The notes beneath the pieces are model-generated. The model saw nothing but the letters and a program-made list of their open reading frames with translations, had not been told where the DNA came from and searched no databases. A program made the position numbers and the translations under genes. Shown here piece by piece: positions 22,433 to 32,457 of a stretch of 64,000 nt of DNA (its first letter is position 1; the number at the start of each line of letters is the position of its first letter). This DNA comes from Coenobita brevimanus (lineage: Eukaryota > Arthropoda > Malacostraca > Decapoda > Coenobitidae): NCBI GenBank assembly GCA_032717465.1, contig CM064658.1, positions 7,032,501 to 7,096,500 on the forward strand, in the 5' to 3' direction.

Positions 22433-22576
22433 CTACTGGTCGTAGTACTCTGAATACGAACGATTCTTTCCAGACCTTCGGGACCGGGCTCTGGTACCCT
22501 CCGCAAAATTATCACAGAACCGTTGTGTCTGGGGCTTCTCCTCTCTGGTGCGGCGCCCTTCCTTCAGTATCTTCTC
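22433..22576 (-). CDS. Multi-chromodomain gene, terminal coding exon (E7)
   Basis: Acceptor: a pyrimidine-rich run and TTGCAG at 22582-22577 on the reverse strand. The exon then reads 47 codons and a TAG stop (22435-22433). The peptide is basic and polar (EKILKEGRRTREEK at its start, RARSRRSGKNRS near its end, finishing YSEYYDQ), like a nuclear tail with a possible localisation signal. It starts in phase 0, matching the phase-0 end of the chromodomain exon at 30863-31024. Linking them is inference from phase, strand and order. No other open exon with good sites was found in between. The 8.3-kb intron holds the nested pogo/Harbinger stack. Confidence 0.6.
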   Translation of the reverse strand, partial: EKILKEGRRTREEKPQTQRFCDNFAEGTRARSRRSGKNRSYSEYYDQ

Positions 22577-22704
22577 CTGCAATGGGAAAAATAAGAGTTT
22601 CTTTAATTTTAGGAGTACATGGAAGTACAGCACACCCTCATTACAAGATCGCTCAGTACATGATCACTTGCTTATATGATTAATACAAATATAGTACTGT
22701 ACCT

Positions 22705-22950
22705 TTCATGTGAAGAGAATGGAGAATGAAAAACTGACTAAGAGGGTGTATGTAGGTGAGGTGGAGGGAGGGAGAGGGAGGGGTAGACCGAGGATGAGGT
22801 GGAGAGATGGAGTAGAGAGGTATATGAGGGAGGGGGAGGTGAGTTGGGGGGAGGGTAGTGGTGGGTGACAGAGCGACTTGGAGGCATTTTGTCTGTGACC
22901 ACCCTTTGCGAGATTAGGGCGTCGGGCTATAGATAGATAGATAGACAGAC
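22705..22950 (+). mobile_element. RTE-like LINE family b, 3' fragment
   Basis: Matches the last 240 bp of the copy ending at 42890: gtgtatgtaggtgaggtgga, ggatgaggtggagagatgga, then 'gaccacccttt ... gggcgtcgggct' and a (GATA)n tail. Confidence 0.75.
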
Positions 22951-23822
22951 CATTCATATCACAATTGTTTTTTCTCTATGCAACTGCTGTAGTGATTGAT
23001 TTCTCATTACACAATAATTTTCCTGTGAATACGATCACTACAACGCAAAATTTGTCATATGATCAGTTTTCAAACATCCAAGTCGTAAAAGGAGGGTGTG
23101 TGATACGTGAAACAGGAGACATACTGGCCCATAATTAGATTATCTGTTGGAAAGGGAAAATTCCTCTGATGATGTATTGAAAATGTGTTATTAAAAAAAT
23201 CCTTCCCATCCACCAAATCCTCTGAAAAAATAAACAGCAAGAAAACAACAGAAAAACATCATGTCTTCAAGGACAAAAAAGGGCACTGAAGGCAATGTTG
23301 ATGGGAAAAACAGAAGAGGAAATACTACATGCTATAAAATCCCTAAGCTACAGTCCTGGAGGGGGAATGCAATTGCAGGATGTTTACTTAATCATTTCAC
23401 TATCATCAATATACAAGTCAGCCTGGAAAATAAACACTCAACACTGAAAACAAACAACACTGACATGGACAATAAACCACACACATATTATGCAAGCAAT
23501 ATACCCAAATTACTCCTTTGGGGCTAATCGAGCTGGACCATCAGGCATCATTTTTTTTTTTTTAAATTCTATTCTTGCTATCTACAGACAACCGTAAGTT
23601 ACTTTGGAGAGGCTTTTCGATCTAGTGGGTTAAAGCCTTCATTAATCCCTTCATTACCAGAGATCTTGCCTATATTTACTAAAATCATCTGGAGACACCC
23701 ATATATAAAAAATACACCACCACACTGAAGGGCTCAAGTTGGTTAAAAGCGTACCTTCTTGCTGGTGATGTCAGTGAAATGTTTACATACATACATACAC
23801 AAATATGATGCAATGTCTCCCC
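22951..23822. other. Intronic stretch, one small MITE
   Basis: No exon seen. A small element with CCCTTCATTACC (23647) and CACTGAAGGG (23715-23724) ends resembles the MITEs at 7750 and 9998. The rest is AT-rich. Confidence 0.4.
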
Positions 23823-23826
23823 TTAA

Positions 23827-24207
23827 CCCGTTAACTGCTCATGGCGGTCTTTTGGAGGTGTCCGTGGTGTGCAGACATATGGGTAAAAATTAAATTTTCC
23901 AAAGGCCAAATTTTGTCTTAGGAATTGAAAGAACACATGCCAAAGTGTATACTAATGAATATTAGCTCAATATTTACCTTGGTAAAGCCATGGATGAACA
24001 TTGAAAGTGTCTGATTCCCTATTGGAATGTATGGTTTTCGTTTTCTTTTCCTTTTTCCTTTTCGGTTTTGGTTCTGAAGACTCAAACATGCTTGAATGGG
24101 TTGGCCTTGGTCACCATGGCACTATATTTGAAATTCACCTGCGCAGCCAGGGCTGTATTGAGCAGTCGCACTTGGAACGGCCCAGGCTGTACAGAGCCAT
24201 TAATGGG
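23827..24207. mobile_element. piggyBac-type non-autonomous element (381 bp)
   Basis: Flanked by TTAA at 23823-23826 and 24208-24211. Begins CCCGTTAACTGCTCATGG and ends CCATTAATGGG, so the ends follow the piggyBac rule TTAA-CCC...GGG-TTAA. No transposase. Confidence 0.7.
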
Positions 24208-25923
24208 TTAAGGAATCTTTAAGTGGAGCCCCTCAGATAGCGTTATTTTCAACAGCGAATGCACGGATAACGATAGGAAAGAAACTATCTCATAGCAATT
24301 AATGTTGCATGGTTAGCGTTAATCCGCTAGGCATTTAACACATAGCGAGTGGGTGGGCAGAGTTACCAAGGTCAGACCTGGTCAGACCCTGGTAACACTG
24401 ACAGTGAGTGTGAGTCTATCCTCACTCACTTCATTGACCCATTGTTTATCCACACGCTGCGCATTCATTCAACTCGTCGCAGTCTCGCCGTTGTTAAAGT
24501 TTTTTTGTGACCTTCCATTTATTGTCTGGCTACTGAGCGTTCTATTATCATGGCTTCAACTTCGGGGGCTGGCCCAAGTGGTGACAGTGGCCCAGGGAAA
24601 AAAAACAGGAAGTGCAGGTAGTGTAAAAAGTGATAAAAAAGGCCAGAGAATACATGCGTGGCAAGCCAAAGAAACAATACAGCGTGGAGGAAAAGAAAAT
24701 GATAATCCAGATGATTAAAGACAGTGCAAAGACATGTGAAATTGTTAAACTGTTGAATGTGCCTGAATCAAGTGTAAGAAACATAAGAAAGAAAAAGGAT
24801 GAGATAAAGGCAGCAATAAAAACTACAACAAAGTATTTTATGGGTGGTGCAGGTGGAGCTAGACGGGCCATGCACGACGCTACCGAAAAAAAAACAGACT
24901 CCAAGCGGTGACTGAACATTATGTAATGAAGTGGTTAGCAAGGCGATTAAGAAAAGGAGCAAGTGTTGATGGACCAGAAATTTGTGCAAGGGAAATAGCA
25001 GTGTACCAGGGACTATGCGTAATTTTTTTTTTTTTTTTAAATCCTGCTCCTTTTAATGCCTCACGTGGGTGGCGACGCAGGTTTAAAAAATGCTGGGGGG
25101 TAAAGCTGGCTTTCTACCAGGGCGAGGTTGCATCTGCAGACACTACAGCTGCACAAGAATTTCCCCAAATTTCTAAGGCTATAATGGAGGAAGGAGGGTA
25201 TACCCCAGATGAAGTTTTTAATTGTGACGAGACTGGGGTGTATTGGAAGAAATCACCCAAGTCCACCTATGCCCACAAAAACCTTCGTCAGGCTGCTGGA
25301 ACCAAAATGGCCAAGGATCACTTCTGTGTCCTGCTTTGCTGCAATACTTCAGGAGACTTCAAAATGAAACCCATTATTGTCTATAAATATGCCAAACCAC
25401 ATTCCAACTGCCACTGTGATATGAACAAACTCCCTAACTGTTTGTGGTACTCAAACAGCACTGGATACATAACCTCAAGGCTTTCTATTAAGAGGTTAGA
25501 TGAGATTTTTTGCCCCAGACTCGCAAGTATTGCAAGAAGAAAAATATTGACTGGAAAATATTGTTATTCCTGGATAATGCACCCGGGCACGCTCGCTTCA
25601 TGGTAGACCGCCACCCTAGCATACAGGTTGTTTTAATGCCTCCCAACACTACCGCCAAAATTCAACCTTTTGATCAAGAGTTAATTGCTAACACTAAACT
25701 CTTCTTCTATGGCAAACTCCACAGCAAATTGAGGGAAAAGACTGATAACTTTCGAAAACTGAAGGAGATCCAAGAGGCTAACTCTAGTGACAGTGAACCC
25801 AATCAAGAGGCAAGTCAAGAGGAAGAGGATCAAGAGGAAATAACCATCAAGGCCTTTTGGAAGTCTTTTAAGATAAAGCATGCAGTGGATTTGTTCTGTG
25901 AAGCTTGGGGCCAGATCAATCAA

Positions 25924-26009
25924 GCCACCATTGCACATGCTTGGGCCCCTCTGCTTCCACATTTGAAACATGCAGGCGAGGCAGCCAGGCAGGAGCTGCA
26001 GGTGGTGGC
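25924..26009 (+). repeat. 86-bp segment duplicated inside the nested Harbinger
   Basis: By eye 83 of 86 bases equal 26480-26565. The original is part of the pogo transposase gene; the second copy lies inside the Harbinger element that interrupts that gene. Confidence 0.85.
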
Positions 26010-26331
26010 ACGTGCGACTGCTGATATCATCAGAACTGTGCCGGGACTCTCGTGTGTGTCTGACAAAGAAATCGTGGACTTGGTAGGAGGTGAAGATCAA
26101 GAAGAAACTGCTGAGGAGATGCTGAACCAAGATGAGGAAGAGGAAGAGGAAGAGGAAGTGCAAGAAGATAAGGAAGAAGAAAAGAAACCAAATGAGCCAA
26201 CAGTAAAGGATTTGTCTGAAATCCTGGCCATACTGTCCGAAGTTCAAGACAAGGTAACCTCTCTCCATTTTAACTGTTGAGACCAAGCCCTAGTGTATTT
26301 CCAAGATCTGACGAAAATCTTCACCGAGAAC

Positions 26332-26334
26332 CTG
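26332..26334 (+). other. Target-site duplication CTG, left
   Basis: CTG here and at 29565-29567 flank the Harbinger element. Keeping one copy restores the pogo frame as ...FTENL-NDKINAKRQ. Confidence 0.8.
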
Positions 26335-26713
26335 GGTAGGGATCCACAAAACTCCGCTGGATGGCAGCCTTAAGGCTGGCCTTATATGAAATATTAAAGG
26401 CAGCCCTACGGCTGCCTCTAAGGCTCATGCACGACGACCCCTTGCCTTGTCTTAAGGCTGACTTAAGTTTCGTGAATTGGCCACCATTGCACACGCTTGG
26501 GCCCCTCTGCTTCCACATTTGAAACATGCGGGCGAGGCAGCCAGGCAGGAGCTGCAAGTGGTGGCTAGCCTTAACTGTAGGGAATGTTTTGGGGGAAATC
26601 TCATGCGTCAGCTGAGACCCTTCCGACCATTCAGACGGCAGAACACAGAAACACTGGGCCAATCACAGAGCTTCATGAATCAGCTGGGGGTGAGAGGCGA
26701 GAGTGAGTGTTTA

Positions 26714-26960
26714 TGTTACCGGCAAAGTGGGAAACCTGTCATAGAATGCCTAGGTAAACTATGTATTGCTAAAATTTCAAGACATAAAAATCCTAGACAT
26801 TCTACAGAATACCTAAGCATTCTATTAAAATCTCTAGGTAAAATGTATGAAGTCAGAATGAAATAAGCTTATTTCATACCTTGCCAAAAAATGCTAGACA
26901 TTCTACATAATGCCTAGGCATTCTATGCAATACCTTAATTTCACACAATGCCGGTAACAT
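26714..26960. mobile_element. MITE with ATGTTACCGGCA termini
   Basis: Left atgttaccggcaaagtg and right (reverse) atgttaccggcattgtg, with further inverted similarity inward (catagaatgcctagg in both). The whole unit is nearly palindromic and rich in gcctaggcatt. Superfamily not recognised. Confidence 0.6.
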
Positions 26961-27189
26961 TTACACAACAGTCAAGGATAAGCACGTGAAGTACCGGAAA
27001 TTAATTGAAAACAATGTCGAGTGCAATGAAAAGCTCTCCAGCATTACACCCACACAACCTTTTAAACATTAGTAAGATAGGAGGGTTTAAGAGTAAAGAA
27101 ACAAAATAGCAATATGAACGGGAACTTATTATGTCTGCCATGTTTTACCTAACCATTGTCTAACTTCACACAAAGTAATCAGCAACCAC

Positions 27190-27438
27190 AGTTACCTAGC
27201 AGAAAACTGTTACCATAGACACCTTGGTTCACATCTCTCGTGGAGGTTAGAATTAGCCCAGATATGGGCAGCGTGATTGCTGCCAGGATATCTGTAATTA
27301 CAGCTCAATATTTTTTTGATGTCACAACTTGCACATCCAGTGAATGGAACCCTTTGCAACTGACAAATACATGTTCTTTGCGATCTGGGGCCTTCATTGG
27401 TATGAGGATTCAATCCATTGCTCCAAGCACTTTAGGAA
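27190..27438 (-). pseudogene. Harbinger transposase, central/C-terminal fragment
   Basis: On the reverse strand: FLKVLGAMDC, IPMKAPDRKEHVFVSCKGFH, LDVQVVT, then ILAAITLPI... This is the order of the PIF/Harbinger DDE nuclease, normally GCIDGTHIPI, YVNRKGFHSINVQ, then WPGSTHDS. A stop interrupts it. It continues the N-terminal piece at 28913-29235 once the LINE is removed. Confidence 0.65.
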
Positions 27439-27439
27439 G

Positions 27440-28912
27440 TTAACAATGAAGAATTATCACCAATCCATAATATGGTTGCATGGCAAAGCAGAAGTAGTGG
27501 GAAAATAAAGACCATAAGAAACAAGCAAACATCAAGAAAAGGGGGTAGGACAGAAGACAGAAGAGGACAGGTAGGAAAGAAGGACTGATGACAAAAAGGC
27601 TCCTCCATAGTTGCCCTTTACAAGCAGGGACTTTGGCGAAACCTTTGCCATTGCACTTGACATCTCAAAGGCTTTCGATCGAGTCTGGCATAAATCTTTA
27701 ATTTCCAAACTGCCCTCCTACGGTTTCTATCCTTCTATCTGTGCCTTCATCGCTAGCTTCCTTTCTGGTCATTCTATAGCCGCTGTTGTAGACGGCCATT
27801 GTTCTTCTCCTAGATCTATCAACAGTGGTGTTCCTCAGGGCTCTGTCCTATCACCAACTCTCTTCCTTTTATTCATCAATGATCTTCTAAGCTGTACATC
27901 TACCCCTATCCACTCATACGCTGATGACTCCACCCTTCACCTTTCCATTCGGTTCCCGCAACGCCCATCTCAACAGTTACTTCAAGAAACAAGGGATGAG
28001 GCTATGGCACACCTAATGTCTGACTTGGCTTGTATCTCTGACTGGGGTAAAAATAATATGGTTGTCTTTAATGCATCTAAGACTCAGTTCTTACACCAAT
28101 CAACCCGACAAAATCTTCCACAGGTATACCCACTAATGTTTAATAATATTCAGCTTAATCCTGCATCATCCTTGAACATGCTTGGGGTTTCATTTACTCG
28201 GGACTTATCTTGGAAAGATCATATTACATCTCTTGTAAAATCTGCTTCCAAGAGATTGGGTGTGCTAAGCCGACTCCACTCTTTCTTTACCCCTGCACAA
28301 TTGTTGACTCTATACAGGGGTTTTATCCGCCCCTGTGTGGAGTACAACTCTCATGTGTGGGGAGGCTCCCCACACACAGCTCTTCTCAATAGGGTGGAGT
28401 CAAAGGCTTTTCGTCTCATTAACTCTCCTCCTCTTACTGACTCCCTTCAACCTCTGTCTCTTCGCCGCACTGTTGCATCTTTATCTCTTTTCTATCGCTA
28501 CTTTAATGGTCACTGCTCCTCTGAACTGTCTGCTTGCATTCCTCCACCTCTACGACGGGCGCGTAGCACCCGTCTGGCAGCAAACTCTCATCCCTTTTTT
28601 GTCCAACTCTCTAATGCAAGAGTTAACTGTTACTCCCAGTCTTTCATTTATGCAACAGGTCAGCTCTGGAACTGTCTCCCTCTGTCTGTATTTCCTGCTG
28701 TCTATGATCTCCAGTCTTTCAAACGCAGTGTGTCCAGGCATCTCAAAATGATCGGATCTTGAATTTGGCTCTATATTGTATTTTGTTTTTCTCTTGGAGG
28801 GAACTGTTACTGCGGCCTCATGGCCTTTGGTTCCTTCTTCCTCGCATTTAAAAAAAAAAAAAAAAGGGGGGGATACTGGGGATGCATTCTTTCCCTCCCT
28901 CCTCATGAGGAC
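27440..28912 (+). mobile_element. Non-LTR retrotransposon (jockey/CR1 group) inserted in Harbinger
   Basis: 5'-truncated LINE with an A-run at 28849-28865. The flanks CCAAGCACTTTAGGAA (27428-27443) and CCAAGCACTTTAGAAA (28914-28929) look like a target-site duplication of about 14-16 bp; the Harbinger reading crosses it. A 3' end from the same family occurs at 63155-63905. Confidence 0.7.
27635..28762 (+). CDS. Truncated LINE reverse transcriptase, open to the C-terminus
   Basis: Open frame of about 375 residues starting inside the reverse transcriptase: ALDISKAFDRVWHKSL (first catalytic Asp), SGVPQGSVLSPTLF, and the catalytic SYADDSTLHL at about 27915. The thumb and a C-terminal domain follow (RPCVEYNSHVWGGSP, ATGQLWNCLPLSVF), ending TGA. 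No internal stop over 1.1 kb suggests a fairly young copy. The N-terminal endonuclease and palm start are missing and there is no proper start codon, so no functional protein is expected. Confidence 0.75.
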   Translation, partial: GETFAIALDISKAFDRVWHKSLISKLPSYGFYPSICAFIASFLSGHSIAAVVDGHCSSPRSINSGVPQGSVLSPTLFLLFINDLLSCTSTPIHSYADDSTLHLSIRFPQRPSQQLLQETRDEAMAHLMSDLACISDWGKNNMVVFNASKTQFLHQSTRQNLPQVYPLMFNNIQLNPASSLNMLGVSFTRDLSWKDHITSLVKSASKRLGVLSRLHSFFTPAQLLTLYRGFIRPCVEYNSHVWGGSPHTALLNRVESKAFRLINSPPLTDSLQPLSLRRTVASLSLFYRYFNGHCSSELSACIPPPLRRARSTRLAANSHPFFVQLSNARVNCYSQSFIYATGQLWNCLPLSVFPAVYDLQSFKRSVSRHLKMIGS

Positions 28913-29235
28913 CCAAGCACTTTAGAAAAATTATTTATTCTGTGGAAACCCTCTAGTCTCTGTCCTTCTCAGCAAAGCACTGGGCTTCTTAATTTTTCTG
29001 TCATTTCCTGTATAAAGCATGTCACACATGATATCACTTTGGATATACTTGTTGATTGATGAATACCACTCTCCAACAACACTCTGAAAATTCCCCTGGG
29101 TTGCCAAAAATTGTTGCGTAGGCAAGAATGGCATGGGAGTGTAGTGTAACACTCCCAGGATGAGGCTCAAGTTTTGTTAAACAAAGGAATTCGCTCCTGG
29201 GGAGACGATATTGTCTCAATGCATGTTCATCATTA
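28913..29235 (-). pseudogene. Harbinger transposase, N-terminal fragment
   Basis: Reverse-strand reading: QQFLATQGNFQSVVGEW, then INKYIQSDIM..., matching the FLATGSFQxVVG...STVSRVI helix-turn-helix of PIF/Harbinger transposases. Stops flank it. It joins to the fragment at 27190-27438. Confidence 0.6.
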
Positions 29236-29564
29236 TGTTATGGGGGTTCAGTGCATCCAGGAAACCTCCATTCCCCTCGCAAGGCACGATCTAGTTCACA
29301 GGCAACCATGAACTACATACCGAGATAAACAATAACAAGTTTGGTCCGGTTTGTGCTACAGAGAATATAAAATCGGAGTTACAGTACTTTATTTACGGGT
29401 CTCAATACGGTAAGGTTGCTCCGACCCAGCCTCAGCGGCTGAGGCGGCCTTACCAGGGCTTACCCTCCTGTATGTGCTTCGTGCATGGGCCTTAGCGACC
29501 TATGGCCTTAAACTACCCGACTTAAGGACATGTGTAGCCTTAAGGCCATTTGTGCATCTGGGCC

Positions 29565-29567
29565 CTG
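29565..29567 (+). other. Target-site duplication CTG, right
   Basis: Partner of 26332-26334. Confidence 0.8.
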
Positions 29568-30321
29568 AATGACAAAATAAATGCAAAGCGCCAGACACTG
29601 ATCACACGATTTTTAAGTCAGCAGCAAGAAAACTCTGAGGCACAAAGACAAACCATTATGCCTTGTCAGACGAAGAGGACGATGTCGACATGCCCCGTTC
29701 AACTTGAGGAGGACCTATATGATGGTTGGGAAGATGAGGAAACAGAGGCCCATCGCATTGAGAATGAAGTTCGTTTGCGTGTGTTATGATGTGAGGGATG
29801 AGAGGAACTCTAGGGACGAGAGATTGAGAGTGAGCAGAGTCAGGGTCGTGGTCACTACACTGCCGCGGTATAGTAACCACCAAGCACGACAGTAATTTTA
29901 ACAATAAATAGCAAAAGTGATTTAAAAGTTTTGTTTATCCTTTTGCATGTTAAGTGAAAGTTTATTTTATTAGTGTTCACAGTAGGAATTTAGGGTTTAG
30001 TTGGAGTGCACGCAGTATTTATTTTTTAGTGGCTCTAGCAGGTTGAAATGGTACGATAACTATATTTATCAGTAAGAAGCACTCAAAATGAATTAAAAGT
30101 AAGTTTGTTAATCTTCTCTGAATATGTAGTATACGTTTATCTCATTACTGAAGAAATATGACGTGATATTAAGGGTTAATGGAGGAAACTAGGGGTATAG
30201 CTGAAGGAGTCCAGGACTGTATTAATTTTTTTAGCTTAGAAGTTTGCCTCTCAGATAGCGATTTCATGGATAGTGGCCATTTTGACGGACTAATAAGGTC
30301 GCTATCCAAGAGACCCCACTG

Positions 30322-30740
30322 TACTGCACTGAGGTTGGCTATGGTACAGCTGATGTTTTCTAAGGACTGGAAGCTAAACCAAGTGCCAAAATCAGAAAAT
30401 TATTTCCAACAATTGCTGAAAACAGCTGAGAAAAGAAACTGAGATGTGTAATAAAATTATTAACACTCCAAGAATCTTAGCTCGGACTTTGACTCTACAT
30501 ACTGTCGCTGTTTGAGCTGTTATAGCTGTTATGGTCTTGAGCATGAATAACTGTCATTAAAACATACAAACAAATTAGTGTAAAAGCAAATCTTCACAGT
30601 AGAACGTCTTTTTTTGAAGGATGGAGAGGAAGTTGGAATATTTGTATAACCAGGCAGCTCCACCATCTGGCTACATCAGTGCTGCCTCATGAAGGCAGTC
30701 ATCTCCAGCATCAATTACAGCAGTGAAAATCATACATACT
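30322..30740. other. Intronic stretch with SINE B-like piece
   Basis: At 30610-30715 the phrase 'ctacatcagtgctgcctcatgaagg' resembles the far end of family B SINEs. No exon found. Confidence 0.4.
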
Positions 30741-30858
30741 GTACCTTCTTCTAGTTCAGGGGCTTGGTGAACTTCTTAAGGATATGCATCAGTGAAAATC
30801 ATACATACATTCTTCTTATTGGTGGCCTTGTTGAATTCCACAGTACTGAAAATTGTAC
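30741..30858 (-). pseudogene. Two decayed copies of the chromodomain exon's 3' end
   Basis: Just downstream of exon 30863-31024 on the reverse strand are two further versions of its last 50 bp: one reads FNKATNKKN, the other [16 protein letters not shown] with a GTAC where the donor would be. The genuine exon reads [13 protein letters not shown]. They are relics of duplicated exon ends. Confidence 0.6.
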
Positions 30859-30862
30859 CTAC

Positions 30863-31024
30863 CTTCTTCTTAGTGTTGGCTTCATTGAATTTCTTAAGGA
30901 TATCAGGACAACCCTCAAGGTTCTCCTCTGGCTCCCACGTATTGCACTTGTCGTCGAACCCCAGCCATTTCACCAAGTACTCTTTCTTGCCCCTCTTTTC
31001 ACGTGCATCCAGGATTTTCTCTAC
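30863..31024 (-). CDS. Multi-chromodomain gene, chromodomain exon (E6)
   Basis: 162 bp, 54 codons, phase 0 at both ends. Acceptor ATCAG at 31029-31025, donor AAG|GTAGGT at 30863/30862. It encodes the most canonical chromodomain of the gene: VEKILD at the start, EYLVKWLGF, then NTWEPEENL, followed by the closing helix (CPDILKKF). By family knowledge chromodomains bind methyl-lysine on histone tails through three aromatic residues. Two are here (W of VKW, F of GF). The first would be the W in the last codons of the preceding exon (EDWQ). The E of WEP, which reads the peptide in HP1/Polycomb types, is present only in this repeat. Nuclear chromatin role inferred. Confidence 0.85.
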
Positions 31025-31054
31025 CTGATGTATGAAAAAGGTAGCTACATATCT

Positions 31055-31225
31055 ATCTATCATCATCCAGGCCTCCTTTCCCACTCAAAGCTGGAGTCAG
31101 TTTGGTTCAGAGCCAGGAAAAAAATTGATTGAATGAAATAATAACCAGTTTACCCAACTGAATGAGCCATAATTCCATTCTCACCAATCAAGCCCATGAA
31201 TTCTGACTCCAGGATTCTGGGGGCT
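31055..31225 (-). mobile_element. RTE-like family a tail repeat
   Basis: 'catcatccaggcctcctttcc', 'gagccataattccattc' and 'ccaatcaagcccatg' correspond to the 3' UTR of LINE family a (10443-10600). It sits only about 30 bp upstream of a chromodomain exon acceptor. Confidence 0.55.
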
Positions 31226-31325
31226 CTACGCTAAAACATTACCCAAACACCTATCTACGTAATAACATAAGGGGAGTGTTTTAATTTCATTTGAAGGAAG
31301 AAGTCTTGTTTCTATTTCTACTTCA

Positions 31326-31362
31326 TGTTAGTCTAGGATTTTCTCAACCTGTGGAGGTGAAA
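31326..31362 (-). pseudogene. Relic of a chromodomain exon start
   Basis: Reverse strand: cacctccacag then GTTGAGAAAATCCTAGAC TAA, that is an acceptor followed by VEKILD and a stop. The opening residues equal exon E6. The rest of the domain is not recognisable. Confidence 0.55.
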
Positions 31363-31489
31363 AAGTTGACCATTAATTTATCAACAGACTAAACCATCAT
31401 CCACATATCATTCTATAGGCTATAATAGGAAAAATACTCTCATTTCCATTAAACAAACCATACCCTTTCTTGATCTTCTAAATGTACTG

Positions 31490-32010
31490 CAGACATGGGG
31501 TCTATTACTGGGTTTCTATTACTATTACTATTAATTTCAATTGCTGTCTATTATATTACTATTATAATTACTTTAGTGGTCGTCTATTACTATTATTATT
31601 ACCATTACTTGGTCATCTATTAGTATTACTATTACTATCAATATATTATTTATGATAACGGTATTAATTAAATTAAAAATGTTTTTTATTTTCATTATCG
31701 CTGGGAGGCTGTTCCACTGAATGCACAAGTATGTCTAGATCACCTGATGGCCTGTTGACCACTCTCCATTCTGCATGGTCTCCTGTGGTGTACCTGCAGC
31801 TTGGAAAGCAGCCAACAGGTAACCAAGGTGAGAAGGCTGTTTTCACTGATTATGGTAAACGGTACTAAAGAACTGTCTGTAATGGGAAAGTAGTATACAA
31901 TAATCTATTACTTTGACTTCTATTACTATTACTATTACAGCCAAGAACTTGTGATCTATTACTATTACTATTACTTTGAAAGCCCTGAAATAGTCTCTTA
32001 CTATTACTAT
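31490..32010. repeat. (TTACTA)n-type microsatellite blocks
   Basis: Imperfect 'attactattactatt' runs at 31500-31650 and 31905-32010, separated by unrelated sequence. Confidence 0.8.
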
Positions 32011-32019
32011 TACCCTATG

Positions 32020-32052
32020 TCTGATGTAGGATTTTTTCAACATGTGGGCATG
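32020..32052 (-). pseudogene. Second relic of a chromodomain exon start
   Basis: Reverse strand: catGTTGAAAAAATCCTAC, reading VEKIL at the position after a decayed acceptor. Similar flanks to the relic at 31326-31362. Confidence 0.45.
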
Positions 32053-32280
32053 AAGAAATTATATATACTGGTACACCTTTCAAGTTAAAATACTATCTAC
32101 ATATCTTTCTACAAGCAACACCAAAGAACAACATTTATTCTTATTAAATGATCCATACTCCTTGTCCTTCCAAAGGGCAATGCTTCCTACAGCTATGGCC
32201 AAAATAAGAGAAAACCAATCTTTCTCACATACTTCTACAGTACTAATAAACCCCAAATCCCAGTGGAACCTACAGCCCAC

Positions 32281-32457
32281 CTGCCAGTCCTCCTGCTTCT
32301 CCAGCTTCTCGAGGGTTTTCTTGAAGTGTCCGAGTATCTCTGGGCAGTTCATCTCATCCTCGGCCAGCCAAGAGTCGTACTTGGAACTCCAGCCCTTCCA
32401 CCGCACCTTGTACTCCTCACGACCCTTGTTCAGACGTAAGCCCATGATGGCTTCAAC
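32281..32457 (-). CDS. Multi-chromodomain gene, chromodomain exon (E5)
   Basis: 177 bp, 59 codons, phase 0 at both ends. Acceptor TGATAG ending at 32458, donor CAG|GTGGGC at 32281/32280. The domain reads VEAIMGLRLNKGREEYKVRW, then KGWSSKYDSW and a closing helix (CPEILGHFKKT). Cage positions: Y from the end of the preceding exon (ETYE), W of VRW, W of KGW. The Glu that normally follows the third-strand Trp is replaced (SWLAED), so the ligand may differ from H3K9me/K27me. The exon ends EDWQ, supplying the first aromatic for the next chromodomain. Confidence 0.85.

Larger units (their letters stand above)
26335..29564 (-). mobile_element. PIF/Harbinger element inserted in the pogo gene
   Basis: Left terminus GGTAGGGATCCACAAA and right terminus (reverse) GGCCCAGATGCACAAA agree at 11 of 16 positions and are followed by sub-terminal copies of 'ccttaaggc'. 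The 3-bp duplication CTG has the length typical of PIF/Harbinger. Transposase relics lie on the reverse strand. It carries a MITE (26714-26960) and a LINE (27440-28912), plus an 86-bp piece of its host gene. Confidence 0.75.
24550..29640 (+). pseudogene. pogo/Tigger-like transposase, frameshifted and split
   Basis: Start ATG at 24550 (MASTSGAGPSG...). A helix-turn-helix follows (YSVEEKKMIIQMIKDSAKTC, then VPESSVRNIRKKKDE), then a second DNA-binding segment (VMKWLARRLRKG). The DDE/D domain has the first Asp in FNCDETGVYW (about 25225), the second in LFLDNAPGHAR (about 25567) and the third in IQPFDQELIA (about 25672). An acidic C-terminal region follows. Frameshifts at about 24600, 24895 and 25550 and a stop at 26278 kill it. 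After the Harbinger insert the frame resumes at 29568 with NDKINAKRQTLITRFLS, including a PCNA-motif-like end. Confidence 0.8.
24221..30321 (+). mobile_element. pogo/Tigger-like element hosting nested insertions
   Basis: Right end is ...CGCTATCCAAGAGACCCCACTG followed by TA (30322-30323). Its inverted form, CAGTGGGGTCTCTTGGATAG, resembles the left end at 24221 (aagtggagcccctcagatag; about three quarters identical). Between them lie a pogo transposase gene in three frames, a PIF/Harbinger element at 26335-29564 and the continuation of the transposase after it. Without the inserts the element would be about 2.9 kb. Left TA duplication is degraded. Confidence 0.65.

Noticed and set aside
27440..28912. 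Treating the LINE frame as a host gene because it is open for 1.1 kb
   Set aside because: It starts mid-domain, has an A-run and apparent target-site duplications, and a second copy lies at 63 kb.
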